Below, piece by piece: positions 1-13,400 of a stretch of 64,000 nucleotides of DNA. Position numbers and translations under genes: made by a program. This stretch comes from Strongylocentrotus purpuratus. Lineage: Eukaryota; Echinodermata; Echinoidea; Camarodonta; Strongylocentrotidae. Numbering within the stretch: position 1 is the first letter of the stretch; every line of letters starts with the position of its first letter. The notes under the pieces were generated by a model, which was not told the DNA's origin, made no database searches, and worked only from the letters and a program-made list of their open reading frames with translations. The stretch is taken from the NCBI RefSeq assembly GCF_000002235.5, contig NW_022145596.1, positions 4,646,352-4,710,351 of the forward strand, read 5' to 3'.

Positions 1-178
1 GCCAGAAGGAATTAGACCTCCCTGCAAGATCACTGACAGGTGGTTATCTCATCAAATCAGCTCTCAATTAACACAAGAAAAAGGGGATCATGCGGGACCA
101 ACAGGCACCGCTTAGGCATTGTTTTCTATAAAGAGGGAGCAAGTAGCTACAAGTAGTGCAGTGGGGCTTTAAGACAGC
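1..178. repeat. Dispersed repeat, inverted copy of 35816-35995
   Basis: The sequence reads on the opposite strand as the segment at about 35816-35995. Shared landmarks are the stretches around GCTTAGGCATTGTTT, CTATAAAGAGGG, GTAGCTACAAGTAGTGCAGT and, in the outer part, the AATTAGACCTCC / GATCACTGACAGG region. One copy lies upstream of the first exon in the window and the other in intron 10 of the second ACSF2 gene, so this is a dispersed element rather than gene sequence. No reading frame or terminal repeat was recognised; the class is unknown. Confidence 0.7.
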
Positions 179-225
179 TTTACAGAACTTAACTTGATTA
201 TCAAATGTTTTCCCCTCTCTCTTAG

Positions 226-1544
226 GAGCTATGGATGTTTCCATCTACCCTTTCAAGAACGACCCAGAAATCATCCACATGGCTGCCATGGCATATGGCG
301 TACGGCCCACTCTCTTTGCCAACGCTCCAGTCAGAACGACAAATGTTGATTCAATTATTTTCCGGTTCTATTTTGATGGTAAGATTTTATTCATTTTTGT
401 ATGCCTCCGTTACGAAGTAGCCGGAGGCATTATGTTTTCGGGTAGTCCGTCCGTCCGTCCGTCCGTCCGTCCGTACCTCCCATTCTCATGATCGCGTTAT
501 CTCAAGAACCGACTGATGGATTCCTGCCCTACTTAGTTCATGTATGTATCTTGCAGAGCCAATTAATTGATTAGATTTTGGGGTCACAAGGTCATAGGTC
601 AAAGGTCACAGGGCTCATAATATATGCAAAAATAGCTAGTGATCGCGTTATCACAAGAACTGATTGATGGATTCCGGCCAAACTCAGGTCATGTATGCAT
701 CTTGCAGAGCCAATTAATTGAGTAGATTTTGGGGTCACAAGGTCATAGGTCAAAGGTCACAGGGCTCATTATGTATGCAAAAATAGCTTGTGATCACATT
801 ATCATTAGAACCGATGGATGGATTACCATCAAACTCAAGACATGTATGTATCTTGCAGAGCCAATGAGCCAATGAGTAGATTTGGGGGGCATGAGGTCAA
901 AGATCAAAGGATCATACATGTATATGAGAAAAAGCTTGTAATCACGATATTCTGAGAACCTGTTAATGGATTACAATCGAACTTGAATTTGAAAAATTGC
1001 TCTATGACGGAGGCATCATTTTCGACTGCGCGCAGTCAAAGTTCCATCTAGTTTCTGGTTGAATTAATGAAAATAATATTCAGTTTGTATTTTGTTAATT
1101 TCCAGTGAGCAAGTCCAAGAAATATGAAAGACGTAAATGCAATCCCAATTTTAAGTTTTGGATGATATGCGAAAAGTTTTTGATTTCTTGTTTCTATTAT
1201 TTATTCTTTTAATTATTAGTCTAATTATAGAGATATTGTCTAAGATTTAAATCCAATTTAGAGACTTTACTGTCACCAGATGGCTTGTTAATGTACTAAG
1301 TTTTAATTCTTTGATATTCATATCATGCAGAGCTACAATCAATCACAATGTTCCATAGCTAATGCAATTGAAATTTCTCTAAAAATCAAATCACGGTTTA
1401 TTGTGTGTGATGAGCTTAATTCTCTATTATTGTACTTTGTGATTTGCAGGGGTAATAATAGATTTTTTCAATCTTTTCCCCACAATATATGCAGGTTTCA
1501 AGACGGACACAACAGGTTGCAGTCGTCCTTTTACTGATATATGA
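226..1544 (+). CDS. 3' end of an unrecognised upstream gene (partial)
   Basis: An exon-like block lies at 226-378. It follows a strong pyrimidine tract and AG (acceptor ending at 225) and ends at a GTAAGA donor. In the frame entered with one base carried over it is open and protein-like: it contains MDVSIYPFKNDPEIIHMAAM and continues to a segment ending IIFRFYFD. It is a phase 1-1 exon of 153 nt. Two possible terminal exons follow. One starts at 1495 after TATATGCAG, is in phase, and ends with TGA at 1544 (GFKTDTTGCSRPFTDI). The other starts at 1106 and gives a Lys-rich tail ending in TAA. I prefer the first because the continuation looks more like ordinary protein and the acceptor is better. 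I do not recognise the family. The rest of the gene lies left of the window. Confidence 0.42.
581..608 (+). promoter_or_regulatory. Cluster of four nuclear-receptor half-sites (DR1 pairs)
   Basis: GGGTCA (581-586) is followed two bases later by AGGTCA (589-594), AGGTCA (596-601) and AGGTCA (603-608). The last three are direct repeats spaced by one base (DR1), the arrangement bound by RXR, HNF4, PPAR and COUP-TF type receptors. The cluster is part of a repeat element, so sequence alone does not show that it is used. Confidence 0.3.
732..759 (+). promoter_or_regulatory. Second cluster of DR1-type AGGTCA half-sites
   Basis: This is the same arrangement in the next monomer of the element: GGGTCA followed by three AGGTCA copies at 740-745, 747-752 and 754-759, again with one-base spacers. 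A third monomer near 890-915 carries a decayed version. Confidence 0.3.
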
Positions 1545-4467
1545 ACATTTTGTCCTACTCCAAAATGCTGTAGTACAGATCTTTGATGTTCACTGAGATC
1601 TTTCAAGGCCAAACTTGTGTGAAATGGTAGCTTTTAGCAGACACACACACACAAAAAAAGAGAAAACCTGATGGTATGATATCACAATTCATTTTTTTGG
1701 ATTATTATGTCTTAACATTAAATTGTTATGATACACACAAACAAAATTCAAGCCATCTGAGCATACAAACCCTTACAGATTAACAGTTTGATTCTGACTG
1801 AGCAATGTTTTCTAATTAGAAGAAGTTGGCTCGGAGTGACTTGTTATTGTGTCTTTGCTTAACATTCTCTTTAAGTGGCATGTATTCAAATATAATAGAG
1901 ATTTTTTGTCAACATTCCAATTTTGTTGAAACATGGACACTAATTCTGTAAAATGTTATACCTGAGTAGAAATCCAAACTCTTTCTTTCTTGTGTTATAA
2001 AATATTCAAAATATTTGCATAGTAATAGTAGAGTATAAAATTGGCAATCAAATTGTCTTCGTATCTGATTAGCTCAAAGCTCTTGTTCTTTATCAATTAA
2101 AAAAATGACTTTGCTGATGTGAGAATTTGCTCTGAGCCTGATTCTTATCTGTCCTGTATAAGTATGCATCTAGCAAAAATTGTAATTTAATGAATATTGA
2201 TACCTTTCCACTTAAAGTGAGAATGGATGCACATTGCAATACATGTAATAAGATTAAATAGTGATGACAATTTGATTGTCTTATTGAGTTTATAGTGAGT
2301 ATGGTATTAGTGCATGACTTGCAAAGTATGTTCAATCCAGAAATATTTCATGTTGTTGCCAAAAAAAGAAGATAAAAATAATAATGATGCTAATATATAT
2401 AGAAAGTGTTGACTCAATTGAACTTTTATAAATTAAATTGCTATGTAATCTGTCAAAATTTCTATATCTTGATGTCATATATGAAATATTGACGCAGCTA
2501 AATTTTTGACTATCAAGTATGAAAAAAGATATTTAGTCCGTACAAATTGAACAAAATATCCTGATATTACATGTTGACACAAATCAACTTTTAAATATAA
2601 ATTATATTGTAATGTGTATTAAAATGTATTAAAATGTCTATATTTCTGCCTTATGTATTTGTAATTGATGTTCAAGGCTGCTTGAAGATAATGGACCTAT
2701 ACATTGAGTTATTAAGAGATCTTAATCATGTACATGTACTATTTGATGCTATTGATATTTACAAAGTACAAAGATGCCAGAACTATGTAGGCTCTACCTC
2801 AAACTCAACTAATAATGCAATTTTGAATGAAGTTGGAATATCTTTTTTTCCTGAACAATTTTTTCATAGTAATTAGTTGTGTGACTTCTTAACATCAGTA
2901 TTTTCTACAGATATAAATCATTTACAGCACAGTTCAAAACTAATATTTAACCCAAAAGGGGATGCTGTTTATTTTAATCTGAGGTTACAAATCTTTTGAC
3001 TGTAGAAAAAATGAAATGCCAATCAAAGATTTGGGTTTATTTTTAGAGAGAGATTCTATTCTTTCAGAAAATTTCTTCCAGTCATGATGGTTTTATGTGA
3101 TATTGTAATATAGGCAGTTATTATTTTCTTCTTTTTGACAATTTTTTCTCCATTTTGTTTATTTTGTTTACCTTTTTCTTTTGAAAAAAAAAATTGTCTT
3201 TGTTCTAAACACATGCAATAAAAAAAAATTATATTTGTCATACAAATTCTGGGCTCATATTGTATCAATAATAAGGAAAGATAGTTGCGTGTATGGAAAT
3301 AAAAGGAAGAGAGGTGAACAATGATAGAGGAAGATACAGAGAGAGAGGGAGAAAGAGAATGGAAGAAAGAAAAAGAGGAGAGGAAGAGGAAGCGGGAGAA
3401 AGAGATAAATACTTCAAGAGAGAGAAAGAGAGTGTGACTGAAATAAGGAACGGCAGATTGAGAGAAAGAGAGAGAGAGAGAGAGCTATCGAAGGAAAGAG
3501 TTGGTCTGAAAAAGGAGAGAGATATAGAGGTAAAATGCAGTGTCAGAGAATGAGGAGCAAAACTGAAGAATGAAAGGTGTCATAAATATTGAATTATATG
3601 CAACCACATAACTTGATTGTCCATGTTCTTTAACAAGACAAATATTGAAGCAAATTGTTGATATACACAAAATAATACAATTTCTAAAGTGAGTTTCAAG
3701 TAAAATCGTCCAGAAGTGGATTTTTATATCTTTATTTTATGATAAGCTCTTTAATTTGTGAATTCTGTTTGGTAAATGGTCAAGAACAATATTAATGCTG
3801 ATAATCGAGGCTTCCATCTGTAAGTAAGGTGATGATGGTGATTGATGACAACTATGATGATGATTATGTATTATTTTTATCATTATTATCATCGTCATAA
3901 TTGTTGTTGTTGTTATTGCTATTTTTATTGTTGTTATTGGGGGGGGGGCATACCAAAAATGTTGTTCTTAGTGTGCTTGAGGAATGGCAGACTGGGTTTA
4001 AATGGATTTGGTCATCCTTGTAAATCTAACAGTGTCCTCATTTAAACATGGATTATGGGCCTCTAGTATTGTGGGGACCTTATCTATGGTCAAATTTTTT
4101 AAAAGGATGAACAAAAATATTTTAAGTAGAACGTCAGATCAGGAAGTTTATTGGTCAGATCATGTGAACCCATAGAGCTCCTCTATATATGTGAACCATA
4201 TTTTTAAAGCACACAAAGGCGGATGAATATCAGACTACACCTAGTCTTGTACAGGGTACCTTAGCTAATCGAGCTCCCGAGCACTCTGGCCTGGGATTGC
4301 ACTGGTTTATGTCTGGAGTGGAGCTGGAGAGAGCAAATTACTAAGTAATTTTACGAGGTCAATGTTTATGGCCATTACAAAAAATCTGCAGGAATCGTTG
4401 TGCCAATACGTACTTATATCATTTCGTTAATTCGATTTAGTTGGCAAGCTTCAGAAAATAAACGATA
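1545..4467. other. Intergenic, AT-rich, no gene seen
   Basis: Between the putative end of the upstream gene and the ACSF2 start codon I see no supportable exon. It holds short A/T runs, a purine-rich GA tract (about 3290-3555), a GAT/ATT/GTT low-complexity patch (about 3830-3940) followed by a G run (about 3941-3948), and about 400 bp before the ATG that should contain the ACSF2 promoter. No convincing TATA box was identified. Confidence 0.5.
3293..3555 (+). repeat. Purine-rich (GA)n low-complexity tract
   Basis: Nearly every base on the + strand is A or G, built from GAGAGA and GAAAGAGA units. It produces a spurious Glu/Arg/Lys-rich reading frame. It is not a gene. Confidence 0.85.
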
Positions 4468-7400
4468 ATGCTCCGATTTCGAACCTTCGCACAACACGGG
4501 AGGCGTGTCTCCTCCGCCGCTGTGGGCCTCTCATCTACCACCACCAGTGCCACCCCGCCATGCCTAAGCTCCGGGCTGGACTGTTATCGCCTTACGTTAG
4601 CGTTAACAAGCCGCTGTCTATCCACCACTAGGTAAAGTTGCTAAGACAAATGTTTATCTTATTTTCTGAACATTTGTTTTCTCTCTACCTCTCCTGTTTG
4701 ATTTATTCTGTCATATCCCCCTTATTCTGTTTTGCTTTCCTGTTTTTTCTATTGCAATTTGGCTTTTGCCTTTCTCTAGCTGTCTCTGAATCTGCGCATG
4801 ATATTGATAATTTAAAAGGCTAACTAAAGTCTAAAGTTTTAAAGTTACATCATAAAGATTGAATGTTGCTACTTTGAAGTTTGAAATGTCTCAAATGTGG
4901 AAATTTGAACATTGGTCATGACAGCTAGTCAGCTAGTCAGTTTACTCGTCAAGTTATCAAGTAGCTAGTAGTGAGTAGTAGCGGGGCTTAAGACCAATAT
5001 AGTCTAGATTCTATATTTAAAAAAAAATATAGTATATGCTGTATGGAGTGGCCATCATGAAGCTCAACCAGACAAGGCTAAATAAACTGGACAGATCCCA
5101 ATACCAGCTCTTCAAGAAGATTCTCGGGCTCCCCAACAGTGCTGCCGATGATGCTGTCTATCTTCTCACAGGCCTCTTTCCTCTGAGCATGCGAGTTGAC
5201 CAAGAAATTCTCCTCGTCATAGGTCAACTTATCAATCTGCCACACTCAAGATATGAGGTACGCACACTACATCATGCTATCACCAACTTCACTCCCTTGG
5301 CGAGGACCTGGGAAAGAACTTTGAGAAGTTATGAGCTCCCCAACCTTCACTCCCTCCTCTCCAAGCCCGTTCCCTACGTTACATGGAAGTCAGTCACTAG
5401 GTCTGCAATTGACTCGGCTATGCAGAAGAAAGTCCGTGAGGCCATCAATGCAAAATCATCTCTCGCCTTCTTCAAGAATAACACTAGCTCCCCCCATGAC
5501 CTTTACCCGAAGTCCATCTCCTCAAGTTTTCTACGTCAAGCCATCATTGTACGCTCACAACTTCTCTCTCAGACGTACCTAACTCAATCCCGGCTGTGTA
5601 AAATCAAGAAGGGTACGATCCGATTCTGCCAAGTGTGCAAAGCGGAAGAGGAGGACATCACACACTTCATAGCCAAGTGTAAACCACTTAGGAATCATCG
5701 CCAGAAGCTGGTCGACAATCTCCACCACAGGGGCGTACAGCAGTCGACACTCGCTCTATTCAGTCCAGATGACCCTGAGACCTTCACGCGGGCAGTCCTA
5801 CTTCCGAATGTTCTAACTGTCTGCCCTAACCAAAAGAATCTTCTTATTAATGCATCACTGTCATTTTTATACAATATCCACTCTGCTCGTGCTAATGCAA
5901 TCGCTAATACATTTTCTACTTGACTTGACAATCCTGCCTGCTATGACAAATTGCAGTACCCTGGTAGCTGCTGATCTCCGATAGAGCGGAGGAAGAAGAA
6001 GAAGAAGAAGAAGAAGTATAGAATAGTACCCAAAGCCAAGCATTCTATATTTAATTGTTGATTGCTTGTGCCCTTTTATCTTTCATTGCATGAATATAGC
6101 TTTCCTCTACAGGTTGTTATAATTGCCCTGAACTAATATAAAACGATTCTATCCTTTCTGTTTCAGTTGTGTTCATAATCTAAGCTACCGCCAGGCTGAC
6201 CCCGCTCTGCCCCTCCTAGGGAAGACCATCGGTCAGATAGTGGATGATACAACTGAGAAGTTCCCAGACAGAGAGTATGTTGTCTTCTCCAGAGACAAAG
6301 TTAGAAGAACATTTTCACAATTTAGAGAAGAGGTGAGAAAATAGTAAAAGTACCATTCTGAATATTGTAAAAACAAAACTTTTGCGTGCATGAAACATGC
6401 TGAAATTATCAAATCGCATAATATTTTAATCACTCATGCGTGACATATGCATCATATGAGTTGCATCAAATGAAAGAGGAGGATCTAAGCTTTACAAATA
6501 TGTGCCATTTATCAATTATAATTGTAATTAAGTTATGATAAAACATCGATACTAATTCTCAGTTTCTTTTTTTCTGGGATGCACTGTATATGCCTTCACA
6601 GTGATTATATGGTAGGATTATTCCCATGGGGCACACATACATGTAGAATGCTTGGATAAATCCGATGCCCAGGGTAATGATAATATCTGTAAAGTGCCTA
6701 GAGATTTTTAAGTTATATATCCAGATTTGTCTTGAAAAGGAAAAAAAAAAGTATTTAATTACATGTAGTCCATACAGTACCAAATTTGATTTCTTGGACT
6801 TGATATGCCACTGTCAGCAATGTAAGATACAATGTAATATTGGTTATTTAATGATAATAATAATAACAGGCATCTATGTAGAAAAATTGAAAGAATAACA
6901 GACTTTGGATGAGTGTCATACTTCCAAGTACAGGTATTGTTAAAAAAGATGAGATTTCAGCTTGGATTTAAAGGTCTCTAAGGAAGTTATGATTCTCAAA
7001 TTTTTTAAATGGTAAATTATTCCAAAGAGAAGGTGCTGCAGCTGAAAAAGCCCTTTATATTAAGCACTTTAAAGTGATCAACATTCAACTTGAATCATAG
7101 AAGATGAAGATTAACCTGACCATGCACCCCTGGAAAGGAAAAGTGCAACTTGAAAAGACCCTGACCCAGCTTCCTTCCCTTACCTGACTAAATACACACT
7201 GGTTTACAATATGCCTGTCTTCATCAGCTCGAGATTGCCAAATAGCCCGCTATTTTTGTTTAGGGAAATAATCTCGAAGTTACAAATTGTGTCTTCATCA
7301 GCTCTAGACTCGACCTCGAAACTTAAAACTCGAGCTTGAGATATTTTGCTCAGCGCATAGTGCTAGTCTTCGGGCTGGTGAAGGGGCACCAGAAAAATAG

Positions 7401-10400
7401 CGGGATATTTGGCAAACTAGCCCAAGATATCTTGGGATGATTATCTCGACCAAAAATCCCACTACCGGTAATTGCAACTTCGGGCTGATGAAGACGCAAA
7501 TTAACTGGATAATTTGCGATCGGTATAATTAAAAAAACAGGATATTTGGCAATCTCCAGCTGATGAGGACAGGCAATATATATACTATTATTGGGGTTAA
7601 TTTGTATTCAGGTAATTACTGCTCTTTTATTACATAATAATAAGTGGCTTATATGATACTCTCATAGTAGGACAGATGTGAAATAACGAATATTGATCCA
7701 AGTAATGGATAATAGAATGATCATATGAGTATTTATGATTTGGCAATAGCAGTTGACCAGTTAACACTTAAACAACTACAAATACAACAAAAATGATAAC
7801 AACATCTACAGTTCTATGTATTATGTGTGCATTGTAAAAGATTAGGGCTGTGCATATTCATAAACAAACCACTTTTGAATAATAAAATGAATAGATAAAT
7901 GAATGACAGTCTAAACATTAATTACTGCTTGTTTTTCAGTGTGACCGACTAGCAGCTGGATTGCTAGCTACTGGAGTTGGTAGGGATGACTGCGTGGGTA
8001 TCTGGGGGCCTAGTACCCTGGAGTGGGTTCTCACTCAGTTTGCCACGGCTAGGATAGGTGCTATCCTGGTCAACATCAACCCAGCGTACCGCCAGGATGA
8101 GCTGGAATATGCCTTAAAGAAGGTAAAGATCTTGATAAACTGGCTTTGATGTTTGCTATACGATTTTTGATTTTGCATGAAATACAATTGTAGTAGTAGA
8201 TATAACCCTGTAAGTTGGGGCTCTGATCGGATCGGAAGATCGGAGCGACACCCTCGCACCTTTGATCGGTATCGGATCGGAAGATCGCCAAAAAAAAAAT
8301 CGCCTGATTTTTTTTTTTTTTTTTTTTTTTAATGACGAAAATTTTCAAGTTTTTGGCAATCAAATGCTCAAAAAAAATTCATGGCTGGGATCATTTTGTC
8401 ATTTGGAGTTGTTTTAGACCATGTTTGTTGATATTTAGTGCCTTTTCATAACTTTGAAATTAACAATATTGGTCTAAGAGAAGAGGCAAAACATGCGGGC
8501 CGCCATCTTGGATTATAATGTAGGCATACAACGACTCCACATGACAAAGTAATCCCAGCCATGAATTTTCGGCCCCCGATCCGATCATCTGTTAAGTAGA
8601 TATAATAAGAATTTAGATTTCTTGTACCATCAGAAGCAGATCAAATCAGTGTTTGCATTTTTGAAAAAGAGGAAGGAAATATGATTTCCTTAAAAGTGCA
8701 ACCCTTTTGCAGGGGTCAGCATCATGAGGCAATTTAGACATACCGGTACATTACATGATCACACGTTGCTTACACGTGTCAAAGACTTTATGAAATATAG
8801 AAGAGGGAAAAAATTGTGATTTTTGCTATTAAGTACAAAAATGCATTTTAGCATAGTATATGTAAATGAAGGGAGTGAATAACATGCTTTGACAAATCAA
8901 ACTTGTCATGTTGTTGTTCCAATTCTGAATAGTTGTCATATGAATACTAAGTTGCCTCCAAATCAGGGACAGGCATACTTGATAAAACAAAGAGAGGGGC
9001 AACATAAACGGAAAATGAGATGGTTGTGGTAATTGGAATGATCCAAGAGCAAGTGAATGCTAACTATTGAAACATGTAGAAAAGATCTTTAATTGTTTAA
9101 GAATGAATGGACCTTCATGAACATTATTATTCTTTCATTATAGAAAGAAAGTCATGGGAAATGAATTTTCATCATTGGAGGAGCCATAAAGTAGCATGTG
9201 AACATTCTAGGAAATTTTACAAAAACGTTTTATTCCATATTTATAATCTTTGTTGTTATTTAGGTCGGTGTTAAAACCATTGTGTCAGCACAGTCTTTCA
9301 AAACCCAGAACTACTATGAAATGCTGAATGGAATCTGTCCAGAAATGACAACAGCAACACCAGGCAACATCAAAAGTGAAAAGTAAGTTTCTGAAACTTA
9401 CTCATTGTCTAGCCTTTTATAATGGAATGGATTGCCATTTATATTTAATGCAAGCTGAAGCATACAGTGGATATCGAGGGATCAGTCACACAAAGACGTA
9501 ACTCCATTTTGGCCATTTTGAGAAAAAGTGATTTATGTGTCACTGAGCACTTTGGCCTTAAGGAGTTAAGTCTATGTTTCACTAGCCATTGAATTCAATG
9601 GAATGTTGGGTGGAGTTATGTCTTTTTGTTTCCTGGAAAGCCCACATTTTTCTGAAAATTTTGATATAAAATACTCAATTTGGCAAAATATGGAGTTACA
9701 TCTTTGTGTTACTGAACCCTTGATATATAAAAACTAATTATCTCTTGCCAAGTTCGATTTTATTCAATACCAATAAAAGCGTTTACACATACATATTAGA
9801 AATACAGAACATATGTGAATTATTATTCATGGACTCAAGGGTACCATATAAGACCAAGGCGGTCCTGTCAAGATAGTCCCCTTTTAAAATAAAGTAGAAA
9901 GTGCTTGATGCAAGAGGAGAGTAGAGTTAAACATTTACGGTATGTATGTGACAATACAAAACAAAACAACTACAACGAAACATTAAAAGATGTAATAAGA
10001 CACAAATAATATTTCAGTCAATAAAGTACTTTTCATTTGATAATTATCCCATTTTTTCCCTTCTAAATAGATGAAGATGTATGAATGTATTGATAAAAAC
10101 AATTGAATATGAATTTATGTACATGTAAATGTATGATGTATTGATAACCTTATGAATATGCTTATATGATGACTCTGTATGCATCAATTTATTGATATAA
10201 ACAATTGATTATAAATATATGAATAAGTATCAGGGTATCGAACAATTTCAATGTAAACCATGAATATGTATGAATATAAACATTTTAATCTATATTTATT
10301 GATATGAATGTATTTTTGCTTCAGTCTTCCGATGCTGAAGTCTGTGGTGATGATGGGCAAAGGTAACTTCCCAGGGACATTCAGTTTTGATGATGTGATG

Positions 10401-13400
10401 GACATGGGAAAAGAGGATCATTTTAAGCATATAGAGAAAATGAAATCTGTTCTACAATTTGACCAACCGGTCAATATCCAGTTTACATCGGTAAGTAAAG
10501 ATACATTTTTCTTTCTTTATTCGATGCTGTAACAGCAGAAATTCTGTGATTTGTTTTACAATAGCCAGATTCACAGCAGTAAACCATATATAATAAGTGA
10601 CATGATCAGCAAAATAGTACCATTTGTTTAATAATAATGTATTTATATAGCGCATTGTTTATATAATGTTCAAATACGCTTTACAGTTTTATTGTTAACA
10701 GAAGAGGTGAGTTTTGAGATATTTTTTGAAGGCATTGACAGATCGTTGGTTACGAAAAGATATCGTTAGGTTATTCCACAGTTTGGGAGCAGTAGTTTTT
10801 AATGCTCTGTCACCAAGTGTGGATAGCATCTTGGGAGACAGGTGGTTCAGCGTACGTGATGCCTTGAGAGGAGGAACACACCTGTCGTTCCGGAATGCCT
10901 CTTCAATCGCTACTCAATCACTACTCAATATTAATCATTAATGTAGCCTAAGCCTGAATATGGCATTGTGACATGGCATGGTTATTGGTTCTGAATTGTC
11001 TTCAGATATCAGGTATTACCAATGAATACCAACTTACCGGTAATGGTGTTGATATACAAGATTCAAACGTTGAGATATTAATATTTGAGAATATTAACCC
11101 AAAAGAATCTTCAAGTGCGTAATAAGCAAACATTAGTGGGTTATGTTGTTGTAAATGCTTAGGGATCTAGGTTCACTCCGTACCTGGTTGTCACTTGAAA
11201 CTGGATAAGTTTATTTATTCAAATCTGCAGAAAAGATACAATGAATCAAAGGACTCAAAAGTATATACACGTTTTATGCCATCAATAATGAATGAAACTC
11301 TTCAGTACATGTATAAGAGAATTTTCCTTTCTTTTTTTCACACTTTGAATTATGCATAAAAGATTACAACTCCATTCCCGTTCAGAAGCCTGTACGTGTT
11401 TCAACTGAATTCAAATAAATCCCCTATGCGCCCCCCCCTTTCCTTGGATCCACCATTATATACTTGTGTTTGAATCAACACAAAGTTAAAAACTAGCACC
11501 TTTGTTACGTATGCTTTGTTTGTTAATCAGCTTTTTAGGTTTTGTTTGATTGGTCTGTTTAACTTTAACATAGTCTACCCCAATATAGATGGTGAGCTCT
11601 ATTGCTCCCTTACTCAATTATAAGCAGTTCCTTGAAATGGTGAATACACACTGCTGTTTGCTTAGAAACTATTAAAGCTCAATACCATACTGTGTAGTCT
11701 ATAACATCAGCTGAAGCCTACATGGCAGCTGCTTGCATTGGTTGATGGATTACTGTACTGTATTTTGAATTTTGATACTCAATTACATTTTTGAGTGTGT
11801 TTGATAACTGCACACAACAAGGCCCAGTTCTGCAGATAGGAGGAAAGTGCTTCATTTATATGACTTTTTCTTTGGGCTTGCTTGCTGGTCATATTTTCAT
11901 TCGTTTTAGATACGATGCACCCGTCACATTACAAGGCTGAGATTTTGTTCGGTTGAAACAATTAAATTATGGTTGAAATATTGTTGATTCTCCACTACCC
12001 ACTCGTCCTGTGCTTAATTCACCCTTCCCCTTTTCCTTCCCCTGATTCCTTCCTCCCCCTTTCCTCCTTTCCCAGTCCTTCGCAAGTCTTGGAGTGCATG
12101 TTAAAGAGAAAAAACAAATACTTGCACAATTGGACAAAAGCATATATCCTATAATGCTGTTTTTCCTTCTTTGCATGACATAATACTATTTTATCAGTTA
12201 CAGTCTATGCAAACAAAGACTCAAGCCCTAATCCACATTATTCTGCTGGTACAAAAATACAATAGCTTACATTTACAAATCTTGCTATCAGGAAATCAAT
12301 CGATGCAATGTGAATGTTCAGCTAGTATGCAGACTGCTGAGGAGGATTAGATACAAGGAGAACTAGAACAAAAGAGTTACATGTATGACTTCAATTTAAC
12401 ATCACAGCAACCAGTGTTTTTATTTTAAATCAATATAATGCCTTATTTTGTTATAAGAAGGAAAAGCAAATATGAGTTGGTATTAGTAAATGTCATTAGA
12501 AACATTTATAAGCTATTTAAGATTAAAAGTAACCTATACATGTAGATGAACTTTGTACCCCCTCCCCCCCCCCAAAAAAAAAGGAAAAAAGAAAAAAAAG
12601 ATAATACAGCATTTGAAATGAAAATACACATGTTTGAAACTACAGTTAAAATCCATGTCAGTACAGACATCTCAGGTAGTTATTCTCCTGAAATGTTCAT
12701 TTATCTATAAATCACACTTGATTGTAATTTACAGACTAAATGCCTACTCTAATACCTTGGTCATGATGTCAAACCGACCTCACACCGCTTCCAAACTGTC
12801 AGATTTTTGGCCATCCGAGGTGATGCCATTTATTGTTCGGTCTGATGTCGGTCTCATTGATGTAACTGAAGGCAAGGTTACAAAGACATTCTCACATTGA
12901 TCAAGATGTGATGATCTGTAGAAGACGCGAGCCTCTATTATGAAGGCTGTAATAGAATTATGGTACAATACAAATACAATGATCGAGACTGTCCTCTGTC
13001 CTCTCCAAAGCTAAGAATGTGTTTTACAAAATAAGGAAATAGGTTTGAGGGTTAATTTTTGGTTTTATATTTGCATGGAATCACTTTCAACCAGACATAT
13101 GAATTTCATGATTCTGTACTCCCTTTTTTTTTTTAAAGAGACTGAAACGAAACAAAATCAATTGAAAAAAGAGGAAGAGAAAAAAGAAGAAGATATTGCT
13201 TTAATTGAGATGTTTTTCTTCCACAGGGAACCACTGGGAAACCTAAAGGAGCAACTCTCACTCATCACAATATAGTGAACAACAGCTACTTCATCGGCGC
13301 TGTTCTGAAATATCATGAACAGGTAGAGTATTAAACTTCTCTGTCTTCATGATACATGATTTTTGCGGGCTTTATTTCTTCAAAAGTGTAAGGTTAGGGT

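Larger units (their letters stand above)
401..1016. mobile_element. MITE-like foldback element with internal ~140-bp monomers
   Basis: The ends are perfect 10-bp inverted repeats, ATGCCTCCGT at 401-410 and ACGGAGGCAT at 1007-1016. Just inside the left end is a tetranucleotide run of GTCC/CCGT (about 447-472). The interior is three to four diverged tandem monomers of about 125-145 bp, each with a GATCGCGTTATC-like start, a GATGGATT block and a CTTGCAGAGCCAAT block followed by AGGTCA-type motifs. It sits in the intron after the exon at 226-378. No coding capacity was seen. The superfamily is not established; a target-site duplication was not obvious. Confidence 0.6.

Noticed and set aside
1106..1198. 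Alternative last exon of the upstream gene (Lys-rich tail)
   Set aside because: The acceptor is weaker and the following peptide is low-complexity. It is kept only as a second choice to the exon at 1495.
3293..3553. 86-codon Glu/Arg/Lys-rich frame
   Set aside because: It is read through a purine-only GA tract; its composition explains the open frame.
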